From positions 248,001 to 312,000 of the forward strand of contig NZ_JACRUI010000002.1 in NCBI RefSeq assembly GCF_014305095.1: DNA of 64,000 nt, read 5' to 3'. Under the pieces are notes generated by a model, which was not told the DNA's origin, searched no databases, and worked only from the letters and a program-made list of their open reading frames with translations. Origin of the DNA: Flavobacterium kayseriense (GTDB lineage: Bacteria; Bacteroidota; Bacteroidia; Flavobacteriales; Flavobacteriaceae). Within the stretch, counting starts at the first letter, position 1. Every line of letters starts with the position of its first letter. Shown piece after piece: positions 40,312 to 49,935 of the stretch. Position numbers and translations under genes: made by a program.

Positions 40312-43164
40312 TTATTTACTCAAATACATTTTTCTTCTAGAGTACAACTCATAGAACTGATCGTCTTTTAAATCATCAATAAACAAGATACTTTCTCCTG
40401 TTGATTTCATCTCTGGTCCCAATGCTTTGTTTACATTATGAAACTTACTGAAAGAGAAAACAGGTTGCTTGATTGCAAATCCTTTTAACTGTGGGTTAAA
40501 AGTAAAGTCAGTTACTTTATTATGTCCTAACATTACTTTAGTAGCATAGTTCACATAAGGCTCTCCGTATGCTTTTGCAATAAACGGAACCGTACGAGAC
40601 GCTCTAGGGTTTGCTTCGATAATATAAACAGTGTCGTCTTTGATAGCGAACTGAATGTTGATTAATCCAACCGTTTTCAAGCCTAACGCTATTTTTTTTG
40701 TGTGATCTTTAATTTGCTGCATTACAAACTCACCTAAATTAAACGGAGGCAAAGTGGCATTACTATCTCCAGAGTGTACTCCACAAGGTTCGATATGCTC
40801 CATTATCCCTATAATGTACACATTTTCTCCATCACAAATAGCGTCTGCTTCGGCTTCAATCGCACCATCAAGATAATGATCTAACAATAATTTATTTCCA
40901 GGAATCGTTTTTAATAAGTTTACAACGTGTTCCTCTAGCTCTTGCTTGTTAATTACAATTTTCATTCCCTGACCTCCTAATACATATGAAGGACGGATCA
41001 ATAATGGAAAGTCTAAAACATCTGCTAAAGCGGAGGCTTCGTCAGCAGTTTCGGCAATTCCAAATTGTGGGAAAGGAATTTCTAACTCTGTTAACAAGTC
41101 AGAGAAACGACCTCTATCTTCAGCTAAATCTAAAGCGTCAAAGCTCGTCCCTATAATTTTTACACCATATTTAGATAGCTTTTCAGCCAATTTCAAAGCC
41201 GTTTGACCACCTAGCTGAACAATTACACCTTCTGGTTTTTCATGCTGAATGATATCATAGATATGTTCCCAGAAAACAGGCTCGAAGTATAATTTATCAG
41301 CCGTATCAAAATCCGTAGAAACTGTTTCAGGATTACAGTTGATCATGATGGTTTCGTAACCACACTCTTTTGCAGCCAATACTCCGTGAACGCAAGAGTA
41401 ATCAAACTCGATTCCCTGTCCGATTCTATTTGGCCCTGAGCCAAGAACAATAATTTTCTTTTTATCGGTAACGATACTTTCGTTATCTACGTAGCGAGTA
41501 CCATCTGCTTTTTCAATTTCAGCCTCGAAAGTAGAGTAATAGTACGGTGTTTTAGCTTTGAACTCAGCCGCACAAGTATCTACTAATTTAAACACACGGT
41601 TAACATTCATATCCATACGCTTGGTATGTACCGCACTTTCTAAACAACCCATCATGTGTGCGATTTGTCTATCAGCAAAACCTTTTTGTTTCGCTTCAAG
41701 CAAAAGCTCTTTAGGTAAAGTTTCTACTTTAAAGTTAGAAATTTCCTTCTCTAAAGTATATAATTCTTCATATTGTTTTAGGAACCACATATCGATTTTT
41801 GTGATTTCATGAATGCGGCTCAATGGAATACCCATAGCAATTGCATCATAAATTACAAAAACACGATCCCAACTTGCAAAAGTTAGTTTCTCTATGATTT
41901 GTTCATAATTGGTATAACCTTTACCATCTGCTCCTAAGCCGTTTCTTTTTATTTCTAGTGATTGAGTCGCTTTGTGCAATGCTTCTTGGAACGAACGTCC
42001 AATACCCATTACTTCACCTACGGATTTCATTTGAAGTCCTAATGTTCTATCAGCTCCTTCAAATTTATCAAAATTCCAACGTGGTATTTTTACAATCACA
42101 TAATCCAAAGTTGGTTCGAATAAAGCCGAAGTTGATTTGGTAATTTGATTTTGTAGCTCGTCAAGGTTATACCCTAAAGCTAGTTTAGAGGCGATTTTTG
42201 CAATTGGGTATCCTGTTGCTTTAGATGCTAGTGCAGAAGAACGAGATACGCGTGGATTAATTTCAATTGCCACAATATCTTCCTTCTCGTCAGGTGAAAC
42301 TGCGAACTGCACGTTACACCCTCCTGCAAAGTTCCCAATGCTTCTCATCATTAATATAGCATAATCACGCATTCTTTGAAAAGTAGTATCAGACAAAGTC
42401 ATTGCTGGTGCCACCGTGATTGAATCTCCAGTATGAATTCCCATTGGGTCCATGTTTTCGATCGAACAAATAATGACAACATTGTCGTTCTTATCTCTTA
42501 ACAATTCTAATTCATACTCTTTCCATCCCATCAAAGCTTTATCAATTAAAACCTCATGAATTGGTGACGCTTCTAAACCTCTTGTCAAAAGTTCATCAAA
42601 ATCTTCTTTCTTGTATACAATTGCGGCTCCTGTACCTCCAAGAGTAAAAGAAGGACGAATTACTAATGGAAAACCATATTCCTGGGCAATCTCTTTACCT
42701 CTTAAATAAGAAGTACAAATTTCAGCTGGAGCTGATGGTACATTTATCTTTTTAAGCAGCTGCTTGAATTGCTCTCTGTCTTCAGTAATATTGATCGCAT
42801 TTACATCAACACCAATCATTTTTACATTAAAATCAGCCCAAATTCCTTTTTCCTCCGCTTCAAGACACAAGTTTAATGCCGTTTGTCCTCCCATTGTAGG
42901 TAGTACCGCATCAATTTGTGGGTGCGCTTTCAGAATTTCAATAATTGATTTTGTTGTCAAAGGCTTCAAATAAATATGATCGGCCATAGAAGGATCGGTC
43001 ATAATAGTTGCTGGATTTGAATTGATCAAAATAACCTCAATTCCCTCTTCACGTATAGAACGTGCTGATTGTGATCCTGCATAATCGAATTCGCATGCTT
43101 GACCAATAACTATAGGTCCTGAGCCTATAATTAAAACGGATTTAATGGATAAGTCTTTTGGCAT
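40312..43164 (-). CDS. carB: Carbamoyl-phosphate synthase large subunit CarB, lacking the C-terminal regulatory domain
   Basis: CarB makes carbamoyl phosphate for arginine and pyrimidine synthesis from bicarbonate, ATP and ammonia supplied by CarA. The 950-residue protein has two homologous synthetase halves; GSGPIVIGQACEFDYAG opens the first and GSGPNRIGQGIEFDYSC the second, with ATP-grasp motifs in each. The E. coli enzyme (1073 residues) continues after EVKSTGEV with an MGS-like allosteric domain. Here the chain stops about 30 residues past EMKSTGES, ending YSRRKMYLSK, so the domain that binds ornithine and UMP is absent. The stop codon is clean and the terminator follows, so this is not a sequencing break. 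carA is not adjacent. Confidence 0.97.
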   Translation of the reverse strand: MPKDLSIKSVLIIGSGPIVIGQACEFDYAGSQSARSIREEGIEVILINSNPATIMTDPSMADHIYLKPLTTKSIIEILKAHPQIDAVLPTMGGQTALNLCLEAEEKGIWADFNVKMIGVDVNAINITEDREQFKQLLKKINVPSAPAEICTSYLRGKEIAQEYGFPLVIRPSFTLGGTGAAIVYKKEDFDELLTRGLEASPIHEVLIDKALMGWKEYELELLRDKNDNVVIICSIENMDPMGIHTGDSITVAPAMTLSDTTFQRMRDYAILMMRSIGNFAGGCNVQFAVSPDEKEDIVAIEINPRVSRSSALASKATGYPIAKIASKLALGYNLDELQNQITKSTSALFEPTLDYVIVKIPRWNFDKFEGADRTLGLQMKSVGEVMGIGRSFQEALHKATQSLEIKRNGLGADGKGYTNYEQIIEKLTFASWDRVFVIYDAIAMGIPLSRIHEITKIDMWFLKQYEELYTLEKEISNFKVETLPKELLLEAKQKGFADRQIAHMMGCLESAVHTKRMDMNVNRVFKLVDTCAAEFKAKTPYYYSTFEAEIEKADGTRYVDNESIVTDKKKIIVLGSGPNRIGQGIEFDYSCVHGVLAAKECGYETIMINCNPETVSTDFDTADKLYFEPVFWEHIYDIIQHEKPEGVIVQLGGQTALKLAEKLSKYGVKIIGTSFDALDLAEDRGRFSDLLTELEIPFPQFGIAETADEASALADVLDFPLLIRPSYVLGGQGMKIVINKQELEEHVVNLLKTIPGNKLLLDHYLDGAIEAEADAICDGENVYIIGIMEHIEPCGVHSGDSNATLPPFNLGEFVMQQIKDHTKKIALGLKTVGLINIQFAIKDDTVYIIEANPRASRTVPFIAKAYGEPYVNYATKVMLGHNKVTDFTFNPQLKGFAIKQPVFSFSKFHNVNKALGPEMKSTGESILFIDDLKDDQFYELYSRRKMYLSK

Positions 43165-43280
43165 TTTTTTTGTAATTATGGTGTGATGAAGTAGTTACTT
43201 ATTTTTGAAAATACATCCTTAAAAACGATACAACTAGCTTAAAATGTACTATTTAGCTTTGTTTTGTCCCGACAAGGTAT

Positions 43281-43316
43281 AAAAAAAGGCGATACTAAAA
43301 AAAGTAACGCCTTAAA
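43281..43316 (-). terminator. Intrinsic terminator after rpmH
   Basis: GGCGTTAC pairs with GTATCGCC (one G-T or mismatch pair) around a T-rich loop, and on the minus strand seven T residues follow. It is about 17 bp after the rpmH stop and would separate rpmH from carB. Confidence 0.75.
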
Positions 43317-43332
43317 TATGTTCATTCAAACA

Positions 43333-43494
43333 TTATTTTTTGTGTCTTGGTTCACTAGAAACAGTCAACTTATGTCTTCCTTTAGCTCTTCTACGCGCAA
43401 GAACTTTTCTTCCATTAGCAGAAGCCATTCTGTCCATAAATCCGTGCTTATTTCTTCTTTTTCTTTTCGATGGTTGAAATGTTCTTTTGCTCAT
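43333..43494 (-). CDS. rpmH: 50S ribosomal protein L34
   Basis: The 53-residue basic protein begins [20 protein letters not shown] and continues [19 protein letters not shown], which is the unmistakable L34 sequence, with the usual Bacteroidota C-terminal extension ending EPRHKK. The start is the ATG at 43492-43494. The gene is too short to stand out among longer frames, and a 93-codon frame on the opposite strand over it is a shadow. L34 is part of the large ribosomal subunit. Confidence 0.97.
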
Positions 43495-43630
43495 TGCTTT
43501 GTATCTTTAAAATCTTGTTTATATGACTATCTACTTTTGAGATAACTGTTACCTCAAAACCGAGTGCAAATATACAAAGACTTTTTTTTCATGCAAGTAG
43601 TTTTATAAAAATATTTTTAATTCCTTTTAC

Positions 43631-43638
43631 TATCTTTG
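43631..43638 (+). promoter_or_regulatory. -7 element upstream of the TPR-like gene
   Basis: TATCTTTG matches TAnnTTTG exactly, with a TTTT-rich -33 region about 19 bp upstream. It lies 22 bp before the ATG at 43661. Confidence 0.55.
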
Positions 43639-43660
43639 CAATCTTAAATAATCACATACC

Positions 43661-44176
43661 ATGTTAAACAAAAATATCAAACTTATTATTGCGGGACTTA
43701 TTGTAATCGTTAGCATTTGGCAATTTACAGAGAACAATATTGGTAACGGAATTTTCCTTCTATTATTGACTGCTTTTCCCATCTTCTTGTATTTTAAAAA
43801 TGAATTCATCCTATTAGCCTTCTTAAAATTAAGAAAACAAGATTTTGAAGGTGCAAAAAAATGGTTATCATTCATCAAAAAACCAGAAACAGCTTTAGTG
43901 CAAAAGCAACAAGGGTACTATAACTACTTACATGGAATCATGCTAGCGCAAACAAATATTAACCAAGCAGAGAAATATTTTAAGAAGGCAATTCAATTAG
44001 GTTTGTCTATGGATATGGACTTAGCAGTAGCTAAATTAAATCTTGCCGGTGTTGCGATGTCAAGAAGAAGAAAATTAGAAGCAACAGCATTGCTTAATGA
44101 GGCTAAAAAACTCGACAAACAAAATATGTTAAAAGAGCAAATCACGATGATGAAAGATCAGATGAAAAAAATATAA
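43661..44176 (+). CDS. Membrane-anchored TPR-like protein
   Basis: This 171-residue protein has two short hydrophobic helices at the N-terminus (about 8-20 and 30-43) followed by a helical domain with tetratricopeptide-like repeats: LKLRKQDFEGAKKWLSFI, GIMLAQTNINQAEKYFKKAI and AGVAMSRRRKLEATALLNEA. The repeats face the cytoplasm by the positive-inside rule (inference). No specific partner is known. It is a single-gene transcript with a clear -7 element upstream and a perfect terminator palindrome downstream. Confidence 0.82.
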   Translation: MLNKNIKLIIAGLIVIVSIWQFTENNIGNGIFLLLLTAFPIFLYFKNEFILLAFLKLRKQDFEGAKKWLSFIKKPETALVQKQQGYYNYLHGIMLAQTNINQAEKYFKKAIQLGLSMDMDLAVAKLNLAGVAMSRRRKLEATALLNEAKKLDKQNMLKEQITMMKDQMKKI

Positions 44177-44180
44177 AGTA

Positions 44181-44214
44181 AAAAGGGCAAAATGATATCA
44201 TTTTGCCCTTTTTA
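44181..44214. terminator. Intrinsic terminator (perfect palindrome)
   Basis: AAAGGGCAAAATGATATC is an inverted repeat of itself with the following ATTTTGCCCTTT, giving a long perfect stem flanked by A and T runs. It ends the TPR-like transcript and may also serve the convergent transglycosylase gene. Confidence 0.85.
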
Positions 44215-44256
44215 ATTATGACTTACTAATTTTAAAATTCAGAAAACTAGTGTGTT

Positions 44257-45165
44257 TTAAATTCCGCTTAAAGGAATTTCAATAACATACTTCTTTCTTG
44301 AAGGATTCTCTAATTTCGTGCCTCGCAACCAAGGGTTGTAAACTTTCAATATCTTATAATTAGTCCCTTGTCTTTTTGCAAATGTTACCAAATTGTTTAT
44401 CGAGGTAGAAACGGTTACTTTTTTTGTTTCAATCAATTTATACTTGTCTTGTAGATCGATTTTAAATCCAAATTTATCAGGGTTTTCCATAATCTCCTTC
44501 AGTGCCATAATCCTAAAAAGATAGCGCCCTGTTTCCTCATTCATATATAAATCATAGTAACTACCTTCCTTTTGAAAATTAAGCAAGTTTTGCACTCCTA
44601 CTAAACCCCTATTGTAAGAAGCAGCAGCTAATGTCCAAGAACCAAATTTAGCTTTTGCTTTTAGTAAAAAATCGCAAGCTGCTTGAGTCGACTTAGCTAA
44701 ATCATATCTTTCATCTACGGTATTGCTAATTTCTAATCCCATATCCTTTGCTGTTTCAGGCATGAACTGCCATACTCCTCTAGCTCCTGCCTTTGATACT
44801 ACATTAACTAATCCGCTTTCGATCACAGCTAAGTACTTAAAATCATCTGGTACTCCATTTTTTTTCAGAATGGGCTCAATAACCGGAAAAGATCTATTTG
44901 CCCTTTTTATGGCAAGAATCGTATAGGAATGATAGTTTCTGTTAACAATTAACTCCCGATCCAAACGCTCCTTAACATCTTCAATTTCTATAGGTGCTTG
45001 TTCACCTGCAAAATTAATTTTACTCGGGAAATAATGCAGCTCTTTCTCTTTTTGAGGCAACACTTTCTCAATCTCTTCTTTTTCAGCTTTACCACAAGAA
45101 ATAGCTAAAATCATTAACAAGAGTACCAATACAGCATTACTTGTTTTCTTATTGTATATTTTCAT
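44257..45165 (-). CDS. Lytic transglycosylase, lipoprotein (MltD/SLT-like)
   Basis: This 302-residue envelope enzyme cleaves peptidoglycan between MurNAc and GlcNAc, forming 1,6-anhydro ends. The N-terminus has a lipoprotein signal with lipobox cysteine C24 (LAISCGKAE). The SLT domain contains the catalytic E116 (YLAVIESGL), GARGVWQFMPETAKDMGL and AAASYNRGL, the standard motif trio. The C-terminus reads like one LysM-type carbohydrate-binding repeat (KVYNPWLRGTKL...YVIEIP). The gene follows the alpha/beta-hydrolase gene by 36 bp on the same strand. Confidence 0.92.
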   Translation of the reverse strand: MKIYNKKTSNAVLVLLLMILAISCGKAEKEEIEKVLPQKEKELHYFPSKINFAGEQAPIEIEDVKERLDRELIVNRNYHSYTILAIKRANRSFPVIEPILKKNGVPDDFKYLAVIESGLVNVVSKAGARGVWQFMPETAKDMGLEISNTVDERYDLAKSTQAACDFLLKAKAKFGSWTLAAASYNRGLVGVQNLLNFQKEGSYYDLYMNEETGRYLFRIMALKEIMENPDKFGFKIDLQDKYKLIETKKVTVSTSINNLVTFAKRQGTNYKILKVYNPWLRGTKLENPSRKKYVIEIPLSGI

Positions 45166-45201
45166 TCTTAAATTTACTATTACAATCCTTTAATTAATTT
45201 T

Positions 45202-45858
45202 TTAATTTAAAATAATCTGTGGCAAATGTGCATTCAACCATTTGTACTTACTAAGAATCAAAATATGTGTTGCTCCTTTTACAACTATACAATTTTTGAT
45301 GTTTTTTATTGGAAAAACATCGTCTAAATCACCATGAATATGAACTACGCTTTCATCTATTTCTGTTCGATCCCATAAAATTACTTTTTCTACAGCCCAC
45401 TCTAAATAGCCAATATCTCTAACTGATAAAAACTTTTCATATAACTTTAGTCGTTGGTTTATTTTTTCTCCAAAAGAGAACTTCGCCAAATTCTCTAAGT
45501 TGAGAATTAAAGTCATTGGAATCAACTTATACGCTTTGGTTGTTTTTGCTAATTTAAGCCTTCGAGGAAACTCCAAATTACTTCTAACACTGGATATAAT
45601 AATTACTTTTCTAGCTTTGATATGTACCGCTATCTCTTGCACTAAGATGCCACCAAAAGAAACACCAATTAAAACAGGCATTTTATGAGTGATTTTATCA
45701 GCAATCCTTTTTGCATAATCAGACAATGACTCCTGAGGTAAAGGAATCTCCCATTCTAGTAAATGTATTTCAAATGCCTCTTCAGGAAGTTCAATTCTTT
45801 CAAATATCGCTGAACTCGCCGCCAAACCGGGCATAAAATAAACGTGGACTTTATTCAT
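45202..45858 (-). CDS. Alpha/beta hydrolase of unknown substrate
   Basis: This 218-residue alpha/beta-hydrolase has the nucleophile elbow G-V-S-F-G-G and a catalytic-acid region VVHIHGDLDDVFP near the C-terminus, with the final histidine in VVKGATHILILSK. The N-terminus HVYFMPGLAASSAIFERI places the oxyanion loop. No export signal is seen, so it acts in the cytoplasm. The substrate is not predictable. It is likely co-transcribed with the transglycosylase gene downstream. Confidence 0.85.
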   Translation of the reverse strand: MNKVHVYFMPGLAASSAIFERIELPEEAFEIHLLEWEIPLPQESLSDYAKRIADKITHKMPVLIGVSFGGILVQEIAVHIKARKVIIISSVRSNLEFPRRLKLAKTTKAYKLIPMTLILNLENLAKFSFGEKINQRLKLYEKFLSVRDIGYLEWAVEKVILWDRTEIDESVVHIHGDLDDVFPIKNIKNCIVVKGATHILILSKYKWLNAHLPQIILN

Positions 45859-46311
45859 AACTACTTCTCTCTTTTCAATTATCTGTATTCTATTTTACAG
45901 CAAATTCTTGATAAAATTAATTCTTTTATTATCAATTATGCTTTTGAATACGCTATAATATTCATAAATATTTTGAACCTTAAATCTTTTACGCATCAGT
46001 ACCGTAAGTTCATTTTTTTTTATTCATACTAATACAATTCTCAATCTACAGCAAACCACTTTTTATATGCGAAACTCAAAATAATCTATAAAACATTCCT
46101 TACCATGGTAACTGACTTGCACTTAAACCTAAAAAGAATTTGATATTGATAAGCAAATCAATATCTTTGTTTTACACTTTTAAACCGCTCTAACAAAGTT
46201 ATTTATTTACTACTTACTAGCAAAAAAATCAACTGTAAACAACCACAAAATAGCACCACATCAAACTTTCTCTAAAGCAATTTTAATAAATTACACTGAC
46301 GAATCACAACA
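45859..46311. other. AT-rich intergenic spacer
   Basis: No credible gene, RNA or repeat was found. A TATCTTTG -7-like element at 46162-46169 (plus strand) could start transcription towards the acetyltransferase gene, giving a leader of about 140 bases. Short frames on the plus strand have no coding character. Confidence 0.5.
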
Positions 46312-46596
46312 ATGGAAATTAAAGACAACACATTTGCACGACAGTTTGAAACAACAACAGAAGAAGATCTCATATCAGTTGAGTACTCTTTTCAAGAAAA
46401 GAAAATATTTCTGACCAAAATAAACACGCCTGAAACTTTTACAAACGAAGCATTTATTGATTCCTTTTTAAAAGAAATCATGGAAATAGCCGAAGAGCGA
46501 AAACTCAAAGTAGTTCCCATACTTCCACGAATAGTATTATTTTTTAAAAAGAATCCCGTTTATAAAGAATTACTGCCACCAGGAATACGATTATAA
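46312..46596 (+). CDS. Small GNAT-like N-acetyltransferase (YjdJ family)
   Basis: This 94-residue single-domain protein of the YjdJ-type GNAT group shows FTNEAFIDSFLKEIMEIAEERKLKVVPILPRI in two runs, followed by FFKKNPVYKELL, matching the short family that lacks the full acetyl-CoA loop set. The function and substrate are unknown. It is followed by a strong terminator, so it is monocistronic. Confidence 0.8.
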   Translation: MEIKDNTFARQFETTTEEDLISVEYSFQEKKIFLTKINTPETFTNEAFIDSFLKEIMEIAEERKLKVVPILPRIVLFFKKNPVYKELLPPGIRL

Positions 46597-46602
46597 AAGC
46601 AA

Positions 46603-46639
46603 AAAGAGCATTTGATGTATCCAAATGCTCTTTTTTTTT
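46603..46639. terminator. Bidirectional intrinsic terminator
   Basis: AAAGAGCATTTG pairs with CAAATGCTCTTT and is flanked by runs of A and T. It ends the small acetyltransferase gene and the convergent ABC-F gene. Confidence 0.88.
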
Positions 46640-46658
46640 GTTACCAATTTAGCTTATA

Positions 46659-48293
46659 TTATTTTTCAATTTCGCGCATACTTTCCATCTTTTTGTTAGC
46701 CAAAAATCCGGTAATATCCTCAAAGTGCTCGATCACTCTTTTGTTTTTAAATTCAAATACTTTTGTAGCTAATCCATCTAAGAAATCTCTATCGTGAGAA
46801 ACCAAGATTAATGTTCCGTCAAAATCCCTTAAAGCGTCTTTAATAATGTCTTTTGTCTTCATATCTAAGTGATTTGAAGGTTCATCTAATATTAAAAGAT
46901 TAACCGGTTCTAGCAATAATTTTATCATCGCTAGACGAGTTTTTTCACCACCTGACAACACCTTAACCTTTTTGGTAATATCATCTCCGTGAAACATAAA
47001 AGCGCCTAAGATATTTTTAATCTGAGTTCGGACATCACCTACAGCGATATCATCAATAGTTTCAAAGATTGTTGCATTTTCGTCTAATAAAGACGCTTGG
47101 TTTTGAGCAAAATACCCTATTTGCGCATTGTGTCCTATTTCTAAAACACCACCATCAATTTGCAATTCTTTCATAATTGCTTTAATCATAGTCGATTTAC
47201 CTTCTCCGTTTTTACCCACGAAAGCTACTTTCTCTCCTCTTTCAATCACGATATTTGCGTTTTTAAACACAACGTGATCTCCATAAGCTTTATCTAACTC
47301 TTTTACAATGACAGGGTATTGTCCCGAACGTGCTGCAGCAGGAAATTTTAATTTTAAAGCCGAGTTATCTACTTCATCTACTTGAACAATAACTAATTTC
47401 TCGAGCATTTTCACACGTGATTGTACCGCATCAGTCTTAGAGAAAGTTCCTTTAAAACGATCAATAAATGTTCTATTATCCGCAATCATTCGTTGTTGCT
47501 CATCGTACGCTTTTTGCTGATGTAGGCGACGATCTTTACGCAATTCTAAGTAGTGAGAGTACTTCGCTTTATAATCGTAAATACGCCCCATTGTAACCTC
47601 AATTGTACGATTAGTGATATTATCTACAAAAGCTCTATCATGTGAAATTACGACCACTGCTTTAGCTTCGCTAATCAAAAATTCCTCTAACCACTGAATA
47701 CTTTCGATATCCATGTGATTGGTAGGCTCATCTAGCAAGATCAAATCTGGCTTTTGCAAAAGGATTTTAGCTAATTCGATTCGCATTCTCCATCCTCCTG
47801 AAAATTCCGAAGTTTGACGGGTAAAGTCTTCACGTTCGAATCCTAAACCTGTTAATATCTTCTCAACTTCTGCTTCGTAATTAACCTCCTCAATAGCATA
47901 GTATTTTTCGCTTAAATCAGAAACTCTTTCAATCAATTTCATGTAAGCATCGCTCTCATAATCAGTGCGAATGGTTAGCTGCTCATTTATTTGATCGATT
48001 TCAGCCTTCATCCCTAAAATCTCCCCAAATGCTTTTGAAGTTTCCTCCATTACCGTTGCACCATCAGTGGTTAACAAATGCTGTGGTAGGTAAGCAACAA
48101 CTGCCTCTTTAGGCGCAGATACACTTCCTGTTGACGGCTTACTTTGTCCAGCAATAATTTTTAATAGTGTAGACTTCCCAGCGCCATTTTTACCCATAAG
48201 GGCAATTTTATCGTTTTCATTTATTGCAAAAGAAACATCACTAAAAAGCGTTGTACCACCAAAATTTACTGAAATATCGTTAACTGTAATCAT
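46659..48293 (-). CDS. ABC-F family ATPase (YbiT/Uup-like)
   Basis: This 544-residue soluble protein has two ABC domains and no membrane segments, so it belongs to the ABC-F translation factors that bind the ribosomal E site. Domain 1 carries Walker A GKNGAGKST, signature FSGGWRMR and LILLDEPTNHMD; domain 2 carries GKNGEGKST, LSGGEKTRL and LLILDEPSNHLD. The interdomain linker is rich in charged residues, with text KYSHYLELRKDRRLHQQKA. The length is closest to YbiT. It may resolve stalled ribosomes or, less likely, give antibiotic protection. Confidence 0.92.
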   Translation of the reverse strand: MITVNDISVNFGGTTLFSDVSFAINENDKIALMGKNGAGKSTLLKIIAGQSKPSTGSVSAPKEAVVAYLPQHLLTTDGATVMEETSKAFGEILGMKAEIDQINEQLTIRTDYESDAYMKLIERVSDLSEKYYAIEEVNYEAEVEKILTGLGFEREDFTRQTSEFSGGWRMRIELAKILLQKPDLILLDEPTNHMDIESIQWLEEFLISEAKAVVVISHDRAFVDNITNRTIEVTMGRIYDYKAKYSHYLELRKDRRLHQQKAYDEQQRMIADNRTFIDRFKGTFSKTDAVQSRVKMLEKLVIVQVDEVDNSALKLKFPAAARSGQYPVIVKELDKAYGDHVVFKNANIVIERGEKVAFVGKNGEGKSTMIKAIMKELQIDGGVLEIGHNAQIGYFAQNQASLLDENATIFETIDDIAVGDVRTQIKNILGAFMFHGDDITKKVKVLSGGEKTRLAMIKLLLEPVNLLILDEPSNHLDMKTKDIIKDALRDFDGTLILVSHDRDFLDGLATKVFEFKNKRVIEHFEDITGFLANKKMESMREIEK

Positions 48294-48397
48294 TATAGTA
48301 TGAATTTGAAGATTTGGTTATTGATCAATCAAAAACCGGTATATTTAAAAAAATGCAAAGATAGATTAAATAAGTAATTACGCCATTAAAAAAAAAT

Positions 48398-48441
48398 AAT
48401 CCCCCACAAACACCTATTCCTAGCTATTTGTGGGGGATCAT
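48398..48441 (-). terminator. Intrinsic terminator after the alanine symporter gene
   Basis: ATCCCCCACAAA pairs with TTTGTGGGGGAT, a GC-rich 12-bp stem, and the minus strand continues into a long T-run. It lies 22 bp past the stop. Confidence 0.88.
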
Positions 48442-48462
48442 TAACTATAATAAAAAGAATAA

Positions 48463-49935
48463 TTATTTCTTTCTAAGATTTTCTTCTCTAATTTCATCCC
48501 ATATTGGCGTGTTAGTTACACCAATGTCCTTAGGGTCAAAGGTAGGATCTTTACCTTCTTTGCGCTGTCTCTCATAATCTTTAAGCGCAGCTAAAGCTGG
48601 TTTTTGCAATAACAAAATCGCGATAATGTTAAACCAAGCCATCAATCCTACTCCAATATCACCAATCGTCCAAGCTAATTTTGCTGTATTGATACTTCCG
48701 TACACCATAACTGCAATCATTACCCCACGCAATATATAATTATAAACAGGAGACTTTAACTTTCTAGTTAAATACGACACATTGGTCTCTGCGATATAAT
48801 AGTAAGCAAGTATGGTAGTAAATGCAAAGAAAAATAGCGCGACTGCCACAAAGTAAGAACCTACTCCAGGGAATACGGTATCCATGGCACTTTGTGTATA
48901 ACCTGCGCCAGGAGTAACGCTAGCGAGACCACTGTATAAAAACTCTGATGCACCTTGTTTATTTCCGAAATTTGGATTTTGTACATTGTATGTCCCTGTA
49001 ATTAATATCATAAATCCCGTAGCTGAACACACTAGAATAGTATCGATGTACACAGAAAATGCTTGAACCAAACCTTGTTTTGTAGGATGCGATACATTGG
49101 CAGCAGCAGCAATATGCGGAGCTGATCCTTGACCGGCTTCATTAGAATAAATTCCGCGTTTTACACCCCATTGAACGGCTAAACCAAAGACAGCACCAAA
49201 ACCAGCTTCTTGATTAAATGCACTTTTAAAAATTAAAGCGATAATATTAGGAAGTCTATCAAAGTCGATGACTACTATAACTATTGCAGCGATAATATAA
49301 GCAATAGCCATAAAAGGCACAATTAACTCCGTGAACTTAGCAATACGCTTTACTCCTCCAAAAACGATAGCAGCGAATACAGCTGATAAAGCAACGCCTG
49401 TAATCAAAGGATCAATTTGAAAAGCGTTATCTATCCCCTCGGCCACTGAATTCGCTTGTACTCCCGGTAATAAAACTCCCATAGCAATTACGGCAACAAT
49501 AGCAAAGGCAGTAGCAAACCATTTTATATTTAATCCTTTTTCTATATAAAACGAGGGGCCTCCGCGAAGCGACCCTTTATCTTTTTCTTTATAAATTTGT
49601 GCTAAGGTCGCTTCAATAAAAGCGGTACTAGCACCAAAAAAAGCAACAATCCACATCCAAAACAAAGCTCCTGGCCCACCAAAAGCAATCGCAGTAGCAA
49701 CTCCAGCAATATTACCAGTACCTACTCTTCCTGCTAATGACATAGATAATGCTTGAAAAGAAGAAACACCCGAGTCTGAACTTTCTCCGTCAAAGAGCAA
49801 GCGAATCATCTCCTTAATATGACGTACTTGTAAAAAACGTGTTCGGATCGAAAAATAAAGCCCCGAACCTAGGCATAAAATGATTAAAGCATTGCTCCAC
49901 ACTAAATCATTTAACATCCCAATAATCTCTTCCAT
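48463..49935 (-). CDS. Sodium:alanine symporter (AGCS family)
   Basis: This 490-residue inner-membrane transporter has about eleven hydrophobic helices. Family text includes SLAGRVGTGNIAGVATAIAFGGPGA near the start (in two adjacent runs), GVKRGIYSNEAGQGSAPH in the middle and the helix with AETNVSYLTRKLKSP. It imports alanine or glycine with sodium. The start at 49935 fits family alignments. It stands as a single-gene transcript. Confidence 0.94.
   Translation of the reverse strand: MEEIIGMLNDLVWSNALIILCLGSGLYFSIRTRFLQVRHIKEMIRLLFDGESSDSGVSSFQALSMSLAGRVGTGNIAGVATAIAFGGPGALFWMWIVAFFGASTAFIEATLAQIYKEKDKGSLRGGPSFYIEKGLNIKWFATAFAIVAVIAMGVLLPGVQANSVAEGIDNAFQIDPLITGVALSAVFAAIVFGGVKRIAKFTELIVPFMAIAYIIAAIVIVVIDFDRLPNIIALIFKSAFNQEAGFGAVFGLAVQWGVKRGIYSNEAGQGSAPHIAAAANVSHPTKQGLVQAFSVYIDTILVCSATGFMILITGTYNVQNPNFGNKQGASEFLYSGLASVTPGAGYTQSAMDTVFPGVGSYFVAVALFFFAFTTILAYYYIAETNVSYLTRKLKSPVYNYILRGVMIAVMVYGSINTAKLAWTIGDIGVGLMAWFNIIAILLLQKPALAALKDYERQRKEGKDPTFDPKDIGVTNTPIWDEIREENLRKK

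Noticed and set aside
43264-43545. Plus-strand frame of 93 codons opposite rpmH
   Set aside because: The minus strand encodes unmistakable L34; the plus frame is its antisense shadow.
46659-48293. ABC-F gene as an antibiotic resistance determinant
   Set aside because: The sequence is closer to the housekeeping YbiT/Uup branch and lacks mobile context; resistance cannot be claimed.
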